From Selaginella tamariscina (lineage: Eukaryota > Streptophyta > Lycopodiopsida > Selaginellales > Selaginellaceae), in NCBI GenBank assembly GCA_003024785.1, contig PUQB01000097.1, positions 1 through 64,000 of the forward strand: a stretch of 64,000 nucleotides of DNA. Direction: 5' to 3'. The notes below the pieces were generated by a model. That model had not been told where the DNA came from. It searched no databases and was given only the letters and a program-made list of their open reading frames with translations. Of this stretch, positions 45,900-58,449 are shown in pieces (the first letter of the stretch is position 1; every line of letters begins with the position of its first letter). Position numbers and translations under genes: made by a program.

Positions 45900-46389
45900 G
45901 CCGAAAATCTCCACAAGAGCATAGCTTTAAACGTAGCCACGTGATAATGTTCACGCAATGCGTGTACGCTCCCCAGATCAGGTTTAGTATTAACTTAAAA
46001 CATCACATGATAAATTTACTTTAATCAAGAACAAACTAATTTATTGGAAGTGCATTGTAAACTAACTTTGACACGCAATATAAATATTATAGCTTATTTT
46101 ATACTGTGGGATTCTATATATGATGAGCCTAAATGTAACCAGAAATAGACTTGTTCAATGCTAGGTGTTAGTAAGTATCTTTTAAAGAAAGTCTACACAA
46201 ACCTAAAATTTACTTTTTTCAAAAATTCTCCTCTTTCTTAACATCTCAGTTAAATTCATGATTGATTCTAGTGAGTTTGACACTTTAAATATGCTTAGAA
46301 CACTTAACCCCCTCGAGGTGTGGTTTTAGGGGTAGGGGTTAGATTATCAAGAGTATATCTCTTAAACAAAAGGGGTTGGCATTATATGC
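45900..46389. other. Upstream of the Fic gene; nothing further seen
   Basis: Contains CCACGTGG-type boxes (45851-45858 and 45937-45943) in the leader of the minus-strand Fic gene, shared with the other leader copies; G-box-like elements of this sort often bind bZIP or bHLH factors. The rest is featureless. Confidence 0.4.
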
Positions 46390-46762
46390 TGTCACGACCT
46401 GATACAATATGTAAAATTCCAGATACATGATACATGATACGGGATATATGATATGTCTGTAAATACACATGATATACCTATAGGATATTCTTATAGGATA
46501 TGCATGCAGGATATGCTATAGCATATGCTTAGAGGACATGTGGACTCGTTTTAGCCTCTGCATGCACTTAACCACTTTTAGCACTCATGCTTAGATTAGT
46601 TATTGGAGTCGCAAGCATAAAAGCTCCGACCTAATTGTTGTATAATTAGTTATTATCAACCTAATCATTTTACGATATTCTTATTATTGTCTTGTTTGTG
46701 TTTGCTTCTTTGCCTCCTGCTCTTCTCTTCTCCCGAATCCTATCTGCCTTTCCAATGTGACA
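46390..46762 (+). mobile_element. Shortened LTR of the Ty3/gypsy family
   Basis: Starts TGTCACGACC and matches the LTR at 159-714 through GCCTCTGCATGCACTTAACC and AAAAGCTCCGACCTAATTGT, then ends early near TGTGACA. No internal region adjoins it, so it is a solo or truncated LTR. It is more diverged than the 4971 fragment, which points to an older insertion. Confidence 0.75.
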
Positions 46763-46899
46763 TCCGCATATTAAATCATAACACATGCACACACATAATA
46801 TATTTACGAAGATTTTAATTTCTCTCAGACTTCGACTTGCTTACATGCTATGGCCACTAAACAATAATATCTAATATAAAAAGATTTGCAATTTCTTAA

Positions 46900-47480
46900 T
46901 TACTCTTCACATATGGAACAATCGATTTTTCATTATAAACATTTAAGTTCACAAGTCAAACTTGTAGTGAATTATAATTTGATTATGCTTTTTAATATTC
47001 ATAGCAAAATGAGGTTCACAACAAACCTCAAAATATTTCAGAATTTAAAATTTTTTTTAAAAAATTATTTTATTTATAAAATCTATTCATAAAGAACCAT
47101 AAAAATATATTAATTTTAAAGTATGTATTTTAGTAAATTTATTTATTTAAAAAAGATGCAATTATTAATTAATTTTTAAGTATTTTGTAGGCATCTTTAC
47201 ATTTTTATTTGATGAATTTGTTACATAATGAAGATAAGGACATTTGTCTATCACACATAAAACTTCTTTATAATTCCCTTTCATAAGATCTTCATAATTA
47301 TATATTATATTTGCTTAATCTTTAAATGTAAAAACAAACACAATAATATTTGCCCATCCTTTACAATGTAAAAATGATTATTAAACTATGAAAAATCTTT
47401 ATAACTATGCATTGGTATTTGTTTAATCTTTACAATGTAAAAACAACACATTGATATTTGTTCATCTTTTACAATGTAGA
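46900..47480. repeat. Inverted repeat A, left arm
   Basis: AT-rich. Matches 56270-56760 in reverse orientation (for example GAGGTTCACAACAAACCT against AGGTTTGTTATGAACCTC, and TTCATAAAGAACCATAAAAA). The arms are about 9 kb apart and lie outside three of the PLATZ copies. Confidence 0.65.
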
Positions 47481-48235
47481 AATGATTATCAAACGTAAAT
47501 ATGCCAATTAACATACATAATTACATGGAAAAACCGATATACTCATATATACACTGTCGGTATATGTGTGTGTTCATGTTTATTTTATGTGTATGCTAGG
47601 TGTGAGTAAGGATAAAAAGGCAGTATACCGACCATTTGTAACTATTCTTTTAAGTACATCTTGTTTTATACATACTTCATATACACCGTATATGCTAGGG
47701 AGACAATTCTTTCATTTCATTATAAGTGGTTTAATTTTGATTAGTTTTAAATGCTAAAAAGCAAAGTAAAAAGGTGTGAATCTAAATTATATATGTATTA
47801 AATCATTTACATATAGATACATTAATCTTGATTATATCCTCCTAATATATATAAATATAAAGTTAAGTATATTGGAATTTAACGATTTTGAATAAGCTAT
47901 AAGAATTTAGAAGAAAATAAAGATTAGATATATCTAATATTTATTTTCTTCTATAATTCTTAACAAACACACTGAGAGTATATACTTCACGTGCCATATA
48001 TAATGTGTGCGAGAGAAACATAGAGAGATGCATATGCAAATAACATGTCCAAATATTCCAAGTGCCTGCATGACATTGTACAAACATTTTAGAATGCATT
48101 ATTTGGTTTTCTAATTTTACTTTTTAATCATATATTAGCATGTAGTAAAATCATAGTAAATGCACACACTCATATGTTTTGTTCTCAATATTTATATATA
48201 TTGATAATTTATTAATAAAAATAGTGTTTGTATAA

Positions 48236-48686
48236 CTATGCATAAATATCCATTGTTTTGGCTGTTTTTGTTAAAGGCATGGAATCTGCTTCATAATTCT
48301 TCCTTTTCCTAGATGGTGCTCTCACTACACTGCTCACATGGTCTACCACACCCAACACACTTCTTACCGGTGAATTTCTTAAACTTCTTCTTGTTAGGCC
48401 TGTTTATGAACAAATGCGACCTGTTATTTCTGTGCACGTCTTTGATGTCAACAAGAGTATCTATCTTGTACTTTGGGATTGATGCATGCTTCATTGTCAT
48501 CTTTATATAGATTAACAAATGATCGTGGTGATTTACCACCTTGTGAGGACACACGAGATCCTCACAAGTACAGCAGAAAACTGTCATGGGTGCTGCCTGG
48601 CCATATATACAATTTTGATGGTAACCTCCATTCTCTCCACAAGCATCTATAAACTTGACTAGCCAATTACAATTACGGCTCTCCAT
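48236..48686 (-). pseudogene. PLATZ-like zinc-binding protein, copy A
   Basis: Reads NCNWLVKFIDACGENGGYHQ, APMTVFCCTCEDLVCPHKVV, HHDHLLIY, KIDTLVDIKDVHRNNRSHLF and CVGCGRPCEQC, the ordered Cys/His pattern of PLATZ (plant AT-rich sequence and zinc-binding) proteins, which bind A/T-rich DNA and usually repress transcription. The C-terminal zinc-binding part (C-x-FCCLACKMNY in copy E) has been deleted after CEQCSE, which also throws the RKRKNYEA tail out of frame, so the open frame ends near 48309. No intron is seen, whereas typical PLATZ genes have several. It shares its downstream flank with copies B and D. Confidence 0.85.
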
Positions 48687-48769
48687 TTGCAAACTTCCCG
48701 ATACCTTGTAACTGATATTTGTACCCTACCTAAAACCATTACCTTTAAGTATATAATCCAGAATATATC

Positions 48770-50020
48770 AATTAATTACCTTTAATGACATATTGTAGTA
48801 CATTAAAGGTAGTGCATGCGTGACGTGGATCGTTTTTCGTGAAGAAAGATTTAATTGAATTTAATTAGTTAATTTAAATGATTTTCAGCTTCCTCAAGAG
48901 GAATTACCTAATATGCACAAAGGCGACTATGAAAGGTGTATATGTATAAATACTCTGCACGCTGGAGATAGAAAGAGATTTTATAGATTGCAACATGAAA
49001 AACATGAAAAAGGTGTTATTATTCATCTTTTTTTTTCTCTGCACTTGATAAGTCTCCGCTTGTAGTCACACGTGGAATAATATAATCACATATGTTTTTT
49101 TTGTAAGGGTAAATCAGGTGAACAATGAAATATACTTTATTCTTTAAAGGATTCCGTTGAGGATGTATGCTTAATATCTTCTAAAGCATATGCTTAAAGG
49201 TAAATTCAATTTATAGGGTTTTATATACAATTATGTATTTAAAATGTAGATTTTGCACTCGGCACTGAACTACATACTACACACAAGAATGTCCGAAGCT
49301 GAATTTTAAATTATTTCCCCTGAAAATAAGTTCATATGTAATAAGGTTTGAAAAAAAATATTTATATATTCCTAAGGAATTTATATATTCTAACATATTA
49401 TATACTTATAATTCATTTTAAGATATTAATAATAATAAAGCATATTATACGTTAATATGTTTTATAAAATGTTTTAAATTTGTGACACATTAATAAATAT
49501 ACTAATATTATAATTGTCTGGACCTATTTCATATGCAATCTCAAACTTAAAAGAGAGATTATATTTATTTATTTATAAATTATATATTATATAGTTTTAA
49601 CTTGTATGTTTTAAATTTGATATGATATTCAGTAAAATTATATAATATGCATTACATATTGTGTATACTTTTAAATATACTTTTATATGAATATTATGTT
49701 ATAATGTCAAATAACACAAAAAATTTGCATTATTTTTAAATATAAATCTCACTCAAAATTTTATAAATTTACATTTTAAACTTGAAATTTCATGATAAAT
49801 TTGTTATCATGATTTGTTGTTATCGATATAATCTATTTTATAATTTATAATTTATTGAATTTTATAATTTATTTATTTTATTCTAAAATATATATAGCAT
49901 GTAAATCGTTAATATTTTAAAAGAACCATAATAAATATAAGCTATAGAATATATAAATTCTTTAAAAAATATATAAATATTTTTTTAAAACATTATTAAA
50001 ATATTAATTTAAATTCACAA
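48770..50020. other. AT-rich gene-free stretch
   Basis: After a short upstream region shared with the other PLATZ copies (TTAAAGGTAGTGCATGCGTG near 48805-48825), the sequence is AT-rich with no readable frame or RNA gene that I can support. Confidence 0.5.
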
Positions 50021-50032
50021 GAACATACTATT

Positions 50033-50068
50033 GTAATGTAACTACGATATTTACCGTAGTTACATTAC
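50033..50068. repeat. Perfect 14-bp foldback hairpin
   Basis: GTAATGTAACTACG and CGTAGTTACATTAC are perfect complements separated by eight bases. This is the first of three adjacent foldbacks. Confidence 0.9.
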
Positions 50069-50070
50069 AC

Positions 50071-50127
<57 letters not shown>

Positions 50128-50162
50128 GATAAAAGCGACCTAGCAAATATAAATTAACGTGA

Positions 50163-50275
50163 ATCAGTGCTTTTTTCAGATGTAAAATTTGCATTTTAAA
50201 TACATAATTTTATGTAAAACCTTAAAAATTATGTATTTAAAATATAAAACCCAAAATAAACACTGGTGTACGTAA
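50163..50275. repeat. Foldback element, MITE-like
   Basis: A core of 18-base perfect inverted arms (50193-50210 and 50226-50243) lies inside a longer imperfect palindrome whose ends read ATCAGTGCTT and AAACACTGGT. This fits a small foldback or MITE, or an inverted-repeat RNA. Confidence 0.7.
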
Positions 50276-50420
50276 TAAATGAATTATATATTACGTAATA
50301 AATTATATTATTGTACGAACAACAACAAATCCACCACAGTATTCATGATAATTTTAAAATTTAAATGTAAATTTATAAAATTTATATAAAAATGAAAATC
50401 CTGGTGCAAAATCTACATTT

Positions 50421-50497
50421 TAATTTTAAAAATAATAATGTGTTTTTTTAATATATATCACTATATATTAAAAAACACATTATCAATTTTAAAATTA
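50421..50497. repeat. Foldback hairpin with about 30-bp arms
   Basis: Left arm TAATTTTAAAAATAATAATG then TGTTTTTTTA; the right arm at 50468-50497 is its near-perfect complement, with an AT-rich loop of about 17 bases. Confidence 0.8.
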
Positions 50498-50846
50498 ATA
50501 TATATTAATAAATATAATATATATTAGATATATTAGATATAGATTAAAAAAACATATAAATAAAAACCATATAGGATGTAATTTATAAAGTATTATTAAT
50601 ATATTTAAGAGTTGTATAATTTCTTAACTGGCACGTTGAACCTGGAATTACGCATTCTAGCCGAAATGAAATTGAAGGTTTGATAATAAGGGCGTGTCAA
50701 ATGAATTAATGAATTAATGAATTAAATAAAATAATATGCATATATAGGGGAAGGTGTATATGTGTATATTCGTAGCTAATTTGAACTATCCACTTAATGT
50801 CCGACTCATCCTGATCCTCACCGTCAGTTGGCAATCCGTGAGATAG

Positions 50847-50868
<22 letters not shown>

Positions 50869-50910
<42 letters not shown>
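50869..50910. repeat. (AG)n microsatellite
   Basis: About 20 AG units directly after a TA run. An equally built TA-then-AG compound tract occurs at 50072-50124. Confidence 0.9.
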
Positions 50911-50913
<3 letters not shown>

Positions 50914-51379
50914 TCTAAGACATAAAATTTGAGATATATCTGCATAGTCTTGACTGTCTTAGCTCTAATCCAAAGTATATACACAGAGATACATTATAAC
51001 ATTAAACTTTGTATAAGATAATTATGAGTTGAACTTGTATGCAGTATGATTTATTTGATAATGCTTGTTTCAATGTTATTATTTTATCGTTATTAATATT
51101 TATTATGTATAAGAATTTTTAACTGATAAATAATGTTTGACTAATATGTCATTTAGATATAGATAACACTAAAGTGCTTAAATGCAAATACAACATTAAT
51201 GGGAAGTGCTTAGATATAACATGTAAGAATAAAATAATTTTAAAAATGACCTCATAGCATTATAAATTTATTATATGATTAAACTCGTGAATATTTGGTG
51301 ATTAAAATACATAAAATCTCAGAACCATATCCTCGTAAATATGAGTGAAATTTCACTTGGCTTAATCTTCAGAATTTAA

Positions 51380-52430
51380 TTGGGCTTCATGTTTCACTAA
51401 AATTATATGTGTGTGTGTGTGTGTGCACGTGTGTGTTCCTTAACAAATCTTGTTGTCCATGCTTAACTTTACTACTCGTGTATGCTACGTGTGTGACTGC
51501 AATGATGAAAATGCACCCGTTACTATTTACTATTTGCAACTATCCTTTTAAGTATTTCAGTATAGTTTGTTTTATATAATACATACTTTATATACACATT
51601 GACATCACATATGCGTATATGCAAGGGGAGAGTTCCAGTTTCCTTTCATTTTCATTATAAGTGGTTTACATTTTGAATAGTTTGTAAATGCTGAAACCAA
51701 AGTGAAAGGATGTAAATATAAAAGCTATAATATATATACATATATATAGAGCCAGATTCTTAATTAGGGTCGTCTTAAGACTTAGTGTTGTTCACACAGA
51801 GAATTAACGTTGGAAGGCTAGATAAGAATGGAGTGCATAGAGACTTATTAAAAAAATAATATTCCTTAGTAATAATAATACTGTGGAGCGCAATGTTCTT
51901 TGCTTAACTGCATCTGAGTTAGACTCTTTGAGTATATTGAAAAATTTAGTGTTGCTCATGTAAGTCCTATTGCTGCTGATTTAATCTTCACCCTTGTAAC
52001 CTTCAAACTCAGTTGTAGAGGTCATCCACTATAATGTTATGGGTTTTAAATATTGAATCCAGCAACTCTGAATAAGCTATAAGGATTCTGAAGGAAACAA
52101 ACATTAGATACTTCATGTGCATATATAATGTTTTAGTGTGTGACGGAGAGATGCATATGCATCTCTTGTTTAGTTTTTTATTTTTATTTCTAACCCTACA
52201 ATGGCATGTAGTAAAATGCATACATACACACACGCATGCATATATATGTGTGTGTATGTTTCTCTCTAAAATGGGCATGGCTATAGTCCCATTTCTTAAT
52301 AATTAATAATTTTATTATTTAATTAACATTTTTAATATTAATAATTTATATATTATACAAGTATAAAATCGGGATTCACATTCTTTATTGAGCAGCAATG
52401 TGATGCTTTACATTTTGTACAACTATGCAC
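51380..52430. repeat. PLATZ downstream flank, copy B
   Basis: Shares with 47560-48235, 57780-58450 and, inverted, 63250-63850 a run of motifs such as GCGTATATGCAAGGGGAG, CATTTTCATTATAAGTGGTT and GATACTTCATGTGCATATAA. These flanks show that the PLATZ copies were duplicated with about 0.7-1 kb of 3' sequence. No separate gene is seen. Confidence 0.65.
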
Positions 52431-53075
52431 AGATATCATTATTTTGGCTTTTTTGTTGAAGGTTTAGAATTTGCTTTACAATTCTTTTTTCTTAGATGGT
52501 GCCTCTAAAAAGAATGTGACTTCTTCAGTAGGATGAGCAAGCATGTAGTTCATCTTCCAAGTAAGACAACAAACTTGCAGGTACTTGCGTCTTACTACAT
52601 TGCTCACATGGTCTATTACACCCTACACATTCTTACCAGTGAATTTCTTAAACTTCTTCTAGTTGGGCCTGTTTACAAACAAGAGCAACATGTTGATTGG
52701 GCCTATTTACGAACAAGAGCAACCTGTTGTTCCTGTGCATGTCAACAAGAATATCAAAACCTAATCATAAGAAAATGATGCAATCGCAGAACCACACCCA
52801 AATGTCTTGAAACAAATATTAGTAATTCTGCCTGTCTTTTCATCCACTTTGATTTATTTCGTAGTTTGAATTGATGCATGCTTCATTATCATCTTCATAT
52901 GCGAATGGTCATGGTGACCTACCACCTTGTGAAGAAACACAAGATCCTCACAAGTACGGCAGAAGACTGTCGTGGGTGCTGCCGGCGACATGTATAATTT
53001 TGATGGTAACCTACATTCTCTCCACACGCATCTATAAACTTTGACTAGCCAATTGCAATTAGGGCTTTACATTTT
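52430..53075 (-). pseudogene. PLATZ-like protein, copy B (strongly decayed)
   Basis: The minus strand still shows FCRTCEDLVFLHKVVGHHDH and the CEQCS and MNYMLAHPTEEVTF blocks, but the start ATG is followed at once by TAA and stops and frame changes recur. An unrelated stretch interrupts it around 52750-52850, and a 39-base segment near 52655-52735 (GGGCCT-TTTAC-AACAAGAGCAACATGTTG) is tandemly doubled. It is an inverted partner of copy E, including about 600 bases of upstream sequence. Confidence 0.75.
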
Positions 53076-53084
53076 CAAACTTCA

Positions 53085-53720
53085 CGGTACAATCCTACAA
53101 AATTATAACTTAGATTTGTACCTTACCTATATTAAGCATATGATCCAGAATCTATCAATCAATTACCTTTAATGACATAGTATATACATTAAAGGTAGTG
53201 CGTGTGGGCTGTGTATCTTTTGCATGTACATGAGACTCATATTCCTTTAATTAAAGTTGCAAAATGCACCAGTCAAATAAGCTAAATCATACAAAAAAAT
53301 ATTCTTTATAATTTAAAGAATATTCTATTCGGGTTTCTAAGTGCATATTGATATGAGTTTGATCTCATATAATATATACAATATAATGAACTTATTATAC
53401 AGAAATTCTTACAGAGAGAAATCATTCCAATTATGATTAAAAGCGTATAACTTATAATTGAGAAATTAAATTAAATTTACGTAGTAATAAAGCTAATTTA
53501 GTTTTTAAAAGTTGTTTGTAATATTAATTTTAATAGCTTATTAAAGCCAGATAGAATCAGCCATTGAAGAAGAATGATCGACTTCCGATTTTTGATTTTA
53601 ATTATTTATAAATTTACGATATAATGAACTTATCACAAATTTAGTATATAACAGTGTTATAACTTATAACCCGTAGTCAAAAAGTGCTACAGAAATGTAT
53701 AATTATTAATTTATTTTATT
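53085..53720. repeat. Inverted repeat B, left arm (PLATZ upstream region)
   Basis: Reverse-complement match of about 62080-62650, including TTAAAGGTAGTG, GCACCAGTCAAATAAGCTAAA and GCCAGATAGAATCAGCCATTG. Together with copies B and E this makes an inverted duplication of about 1.2 kb. Confidence 0.75.
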
Positions 53721-53980
53721 ACTAATTTAATTTAATTACTAATCTAAAACGTTTTTCGATTACGGTTAATTTCACTGGTGTATATAATAGTATAATAAAA
53801 AAAAATATCATTTATTGTAATATTAGTTTATCACGGACAACAGTGCCACACGCACGCTCACGCATGCACACGCGTGAGGATCAGCACCAGTATATAAAGA
53901 AAGGGTTTGCTTGATAATCCTATCTTTTTCTTATTAAGGGGAATTTTTTATATTGGTACAGGGCATTGGAAAGTTTGCAA

Positions 53981-54519
53981 ATGGAGAGTCCTAAGTGCAG
54001 TTGGCTAGTCAAGTTTATAGATGTTTGTGGGGAAAACGGAGGTTACTATCAAAATTGCACATGTCGCCGGGCAGCACCCATGACAGTCTTCTGCCGTACT
54101 TGTGAGGATCTGGTGTGTCCTCATAAGGTGGTAGGTCACCATGACCATTCGTTGATCCATATCAAGATGAGGCAGTATGCATCAGTCCCAAAGGACGAGA
54201 TAGATACTCTTATTGACATCAAAGACGTGCACAAGAACAGCAAGTCTTATTTATTTATAAACAGGCCACTTAACAAGAGGGAATGGACAAAGACCACTGG
54301 TAAGACGTGTGTTAGGTGTGGTAGACCATGTGAGAGGTGTAGCGAGGGTGGGAGTGCTTACATTTTTGTTGTCTTGCTTGCAAGATGAATTACATTCTTG
54401 CTCATCCTGCCGAAGCAGTCACATTCTCTTTAAAGGCATCATCTAGGAAAAGAAAGAACCTTGAAGCCGGTTCCATGCCTTTAGCAAAAGCAGCCAAAAC
54501 TATGGATAGTTGTGCATAG
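53981..54519 (+). pseudogene. PLATZ-like zinc-binding protein, copy C
   Basis: ATG at 53981 gives MESPKCSWLVKFIDVCGENG, then TVFCRTCEDLVCPHKVVGHH, IDTLIDIKDVHKNSKSYLF and CVRCGRPCERC. After a one-base deficit near 54345-54355 the last zinc-binding stretch CCLACKMNY and the basic tail SSRKRKNLEAGS continue in another frame to a TAG at 54517. The full span is 539 bases, one short of 180 codons including the stop. A TATA-like TATATAAAG at 53891 lies about 90 bases upstream. In PLATZ proteins the two Cys/His regions are both needed for zinc-dependent DNA binding. It is either a near-intact gene with a single sequencing or real deletion, or a young pseudogene. Confidence 0.85.
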
Positions 54520-54639
54520 TTGTATAAATATTATTTTGTTTAATAAATTATCAGTATTGAGAACAAACATATTATATGTAATTAAGTAGAACACAAAAAA
54601 AATCAGTACCAACAAGACATTGGGGCGTTTATGCTGTTT

Positions 54640-54865
54640 GAAGCGATGAGTGAGTACTTGCGGGACTTGGACTTTTGTACACTCCTTACAGTGAAGATTT
54701 GGTTGGATACTTAGATGCAGACTATCCTGGATATGACACGGACAGCGTTGGTGTTTTAAGTGCAGTTCTATTGTGGAAGTGCAAGAAGCAATTTGTGTTT
54801 TTGTTTAACTCAATATTCTCGACTGTTAAAGAAGCCATAGGCTGTGTACCAAGCAGTAAATAGTT
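54640..54865 (+). mobile_element. Ty1/copia RNase H fragment
   Basis: Reads LVGYLDADYPGYDTDS and KCKKQFVFLF, the pattern of the copia RNase H domain (LVGYSDADWAGD...). No LTRs or other pol parts adjoin it. It is a small, broken fossil just downstream of PLATZ copy C. Confidence 0.75.
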
Positions 54866-55246
54866 CATAATTTCAGATGAATTGTTTGTTATAATAAGTT
54901 TGGTGGTGGAATAAATAATAAAATTTTTCATCATTATTATAATTGTATCAACAAAATCTTTTTGACTCAATGTGAACTTAAAAAAGGGTTTTAAGATGAA
55001 TATATTTATCATAAGCTTGTTATATCGTGAATATATAAAATAATACAAAATGTATATTTTCATGAGGTGTTCATCATTTTTTAATCCAGTTTTATTTCAA
55101 AATTAAATAAAACGTTACTGATTTTTAAAACCAAATTAACAAAATTAACACATTAATTCTAGGAAGGATGAATTTTAATCATAATTGAAACTGTCTCTCT
55201 AAAATGCAAGAATTTCTGTATAATAAATTCATTTTATATTGATATA

Positions 55247-55326
55247 TTATCTGAGATCATCGTCAAATGACGAGACAACAGAAGTTCTTCGAGATGTACG
55301 TGACCGTCTGAAATATCTCTCCGCCA
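55247..55326 (-). pseudogene. Orphan last exon of the Ser/Arg-rich gene
   Basis: On the minus strand, after a TTTTACAG acceptor, reads GGERYFRRSRTSRRTSVVSS then FDDDLR and stop. It matches the second exon of the gene at 61330-61904 with few changes, and its intron flank matches too. The first exon was not found in 55330-56000, so this is a partial inverted duplicate. Confidence 0.75.
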
Positions 55327-55689
55327 CTGTAAAATTAAAAAGTATATATTGTATTAAGCAATGTACTCATACACACAAACACATATTGATACACAACACA
55401 GCAAGTATATACAAGCCAAAGCTATATATAGTGTGCTACGTATATGTTTCGACGTTATTTTATTTACTTTGTTACATATTATGAACCTGTTCTATCTATA
55501 AGCACTATATCTTTATTTTCATACACACATATAGAGAGATTATGTAAATATTGTCAATTCAGATTCGTCCACTAACCTCAGGATATATATATATATATGT
55601 TATGGCTTCTAATTTATATTACCGATGTGAAATACATAAGGCCATGAATTTCACCAACCACCTCATGTAATGCATGGATAAGAAAACAC

Positions 55690-55990
55690 CGGTGATGATC
55701 TAACTCACGGGGCAAGGACCGGATAACGACTTAGAACCCCACCGGTAATTCAAATTGCTTGGGTCGGATGATCAATTGAATCGAAGTTAAATGTCATGTG
55801 CAGCGGTTGCTGGTAGTAACAGTAGTAATAGCAGTTAGTGGTTTAGCCGGGGGGCATGGTGATACGTACCCCGCCAATCGGTTGGTGGGCCCTGGCGATG
55901 ATGCAATCGGCCCAAGGAAAGCACCAATGGTGCAATTGTGGGCGTTCGTGATGGGCCTCGACCCACGATGCACCATCCGCGGGCGATATA
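55690..55990. other. GC-rich island of unknown nature
   Basis: About 300 bases much richer in G and C than everything nearby, with CCGGTAATTC, GGGGGGCATGG and CCATCCGCGGGCGAT. A plus-strand frame reads VVTVVIAVSGLAGG and then DTYPANRLVGPGDD, but it lacks a convincing ATG start. It could be an exon, a captured foreign or retroelement piece, or a promoter island. Confidence 0.3.
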
Positions 55991-56269
55991 GCTCTTCTAA
56001 GAACTCTATTTTACATTCCGTTTTACTTATTTATTATTAAAATAAAATCTCACAGTTGAGATTTTACATATGCAACCAGAATAAATTTTTCATAGAATAA
56101 ACATTAAAATTAATTATCTTTTAAAGTTGGTTATGAATATTAAAATAAAAAATTTGTACTTCGTTGGTTCATTGTGTTTAAAGTAACTAGATAATAATTT
56201 AAGGAGGAAAACAAAATAGTATTTAATATTTATATAATAAAGAATGTGAGTGGGATATTTTAAATGTAC

Positions 56270-56760
56270 AAAGTCTAATCTACCGTGTATGATAGTTATT
56301 TTTACATTATAAAGGATGAATAAATATCAATGTGCTTGTTTTTACATTGTAAAGATTAAGTAAATATTAATATGTAATTGTGAAGATTTTATGAAAAATG
56401 TTATAAAAACTGTAATATTATATTTATGTACACCCATATTCATTACATATGTAAAGGTTATTAAAATGTTTTAAAAATAATTTAATAATTATAATTTGTT
56501 TAAATAACTTAATTTACTAAAATAAATACTTTTAAATTAATACATTTTTTATGGTTCTTTATGAATAGATTTTGTAAATAATGATAATTTTTTTAATTTC
56601 AAGCTTTAAAAAATTTAAATTCTGAAATATGTTTAAGGTTTGTTATGAACCTCATTTTGCTATAAATATTAAAAAACATAATCAAATTATAATTGACTAT
56701 AAATTGGTTTTTATATTTAAATATTTGTAACAAAAATCAATTGTCCCTTGTATAAAAAGT
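56270..56760. repeat. Inverted repeat A, right arm
   Basis: Reverse-complement partner of 46900-47480. The bases around it, 56000-57700, are AT-rich and without a gene. Confidence 0.65.
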
Positions 56761-58449
56761 AATTAAAAAATTATGGACTATTTTAATAAATCATGACTTA
56801 AAAAGATAATATAAAAAACTTATGAAAGAATCACTTTAGTAGGGCAAAAATAAACTTAAAGATTAATATTATTAATGTTGTATAATATGACACTACACTA
56901 AATTATATAAGATGTGTAAAACTTTGTTGATACATATAAAGACAATTAACAATTTGTAAGTGAATTCAATTATCAAAAACATATTAAAATTAATATTAAC
57001 TAGCACAATCACTAAAACTTTATATATTTGTGTAATAAAAATAAAAATTTAATAATTAGAACTTGTAACCCCTAACATATAAAATCTTAACGACACATAT
57101 TTTCATCATGCCTAGTTATAACATTTAGATTCATATTAAGCATTTTTTAAAGTTAAAAATTTGAAAAATAAAAGAATATTTTTTCAAAATGGATTGTAAA
57201 CAAATTGTAAAAGAAAATCTTAATTCATATGATTATTTAAATTCTTTATATATAGGCTCAAAGACCAAGCAAGTTTTATAATAATATGATATAAATAATG
57301 TTTTAAAATTAAAATATTAATTAATAATTTAATATTATAATTAATAATTTATCAATATTAACTGTTGTATTTTTATTGTAAATTTTAAAGAAAGTATTTT
57401 TTAATGTAAGCTAGAAATTATCATCTAATTCACTGTTGAAATATTAAATGCATTATACATTATTCACAATTTAAATAAACATTATACAGTCAAAAATCAC
57501 TATTATTTTATTTTCAAAAGTAAGGGTGAATGAATACTTTTTACTTTTTTCTAATGTTAAATTTAAATAAAAAGATTTATTGAATTAAATATGTTGAACA
57601 TAGTAAATTCACAATTTATATAAAGACTGTATTAATTATAATATTTAATTTGATATTGATAGTAAATCAATGCAATTTTAAATGAAAATTAAATATCACG
57701 ACTTTGTGTTAAAAGGTGACACTTGTTGACCCCAAAGTTGTTATCAGCGGAGAGAGTAAAATCATAACATATATAGTTGTAAGTATATATGTGTTTGTGT
57801 GCATGTCTTTATGTGTATATGCGGATGTCACGTTGGAAAGGCGTTCGTATTCCATATGTACGTCCACACCTTATCATTTGTATTTCAGCATATTTTATTT
57901 ATATAATACATACTTTACACATTTATCTATCTGCGTATATGCAAGGGGAGACTTCCAGTGTACACCTGCCTTTCATTTTCATTATATTAAGCGTTTTGAA
58001 TTTTGCAAATGCTAAAAACCAAAGTAAAAAGATGTAAATATAATATAAATATATATATACATAATCATTTACATACATGAATGCATTAATCTTGATTTAT
58101 ACCCTCAATTATAAAGTATAAAATTAATTATTTGTAAAAGGCTTTATATTGGAATCCAGCGACTCTGAACAAGTTATAAGAATTCTAGAAGGAAATAAAG
58201 CTTAGATACTTCATGTGCATATACAATGTGTAAGTGTGTGTGTGTGTGTAAAAGAGTGAAACAAAGAGAGGTGCATATGCATATAACATGCACAAGTGCC
58301 TGCATATACAAACATCTTAGATGCACTGTTTGGTTTTTTATTTTCTAACCTCATAGTAAAATGCATACGCACACACATATATCTGTGTGCGTGCATGCGC
58401 GCATATGTTGTGTTTTCAATCTTTATACATATTGATAATTTATTGATAA

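Noticed and set aside
48309-48510. Plus-strand frame antisense to PLATZ copy A
   Set aside because: Shadow of the minus-strand zinc-binding frame.
50625-50840. Possible exon fragments related to the MADS exon at 61206 (shared GCA(T/C)GTTGAACCTGGAA) and a frame reading DGEDQDESDIKW
   Set aside because: The shared string is about 17 bases and no other exon follows, so chance or a tiny duplicated scrap cannot be told apart.
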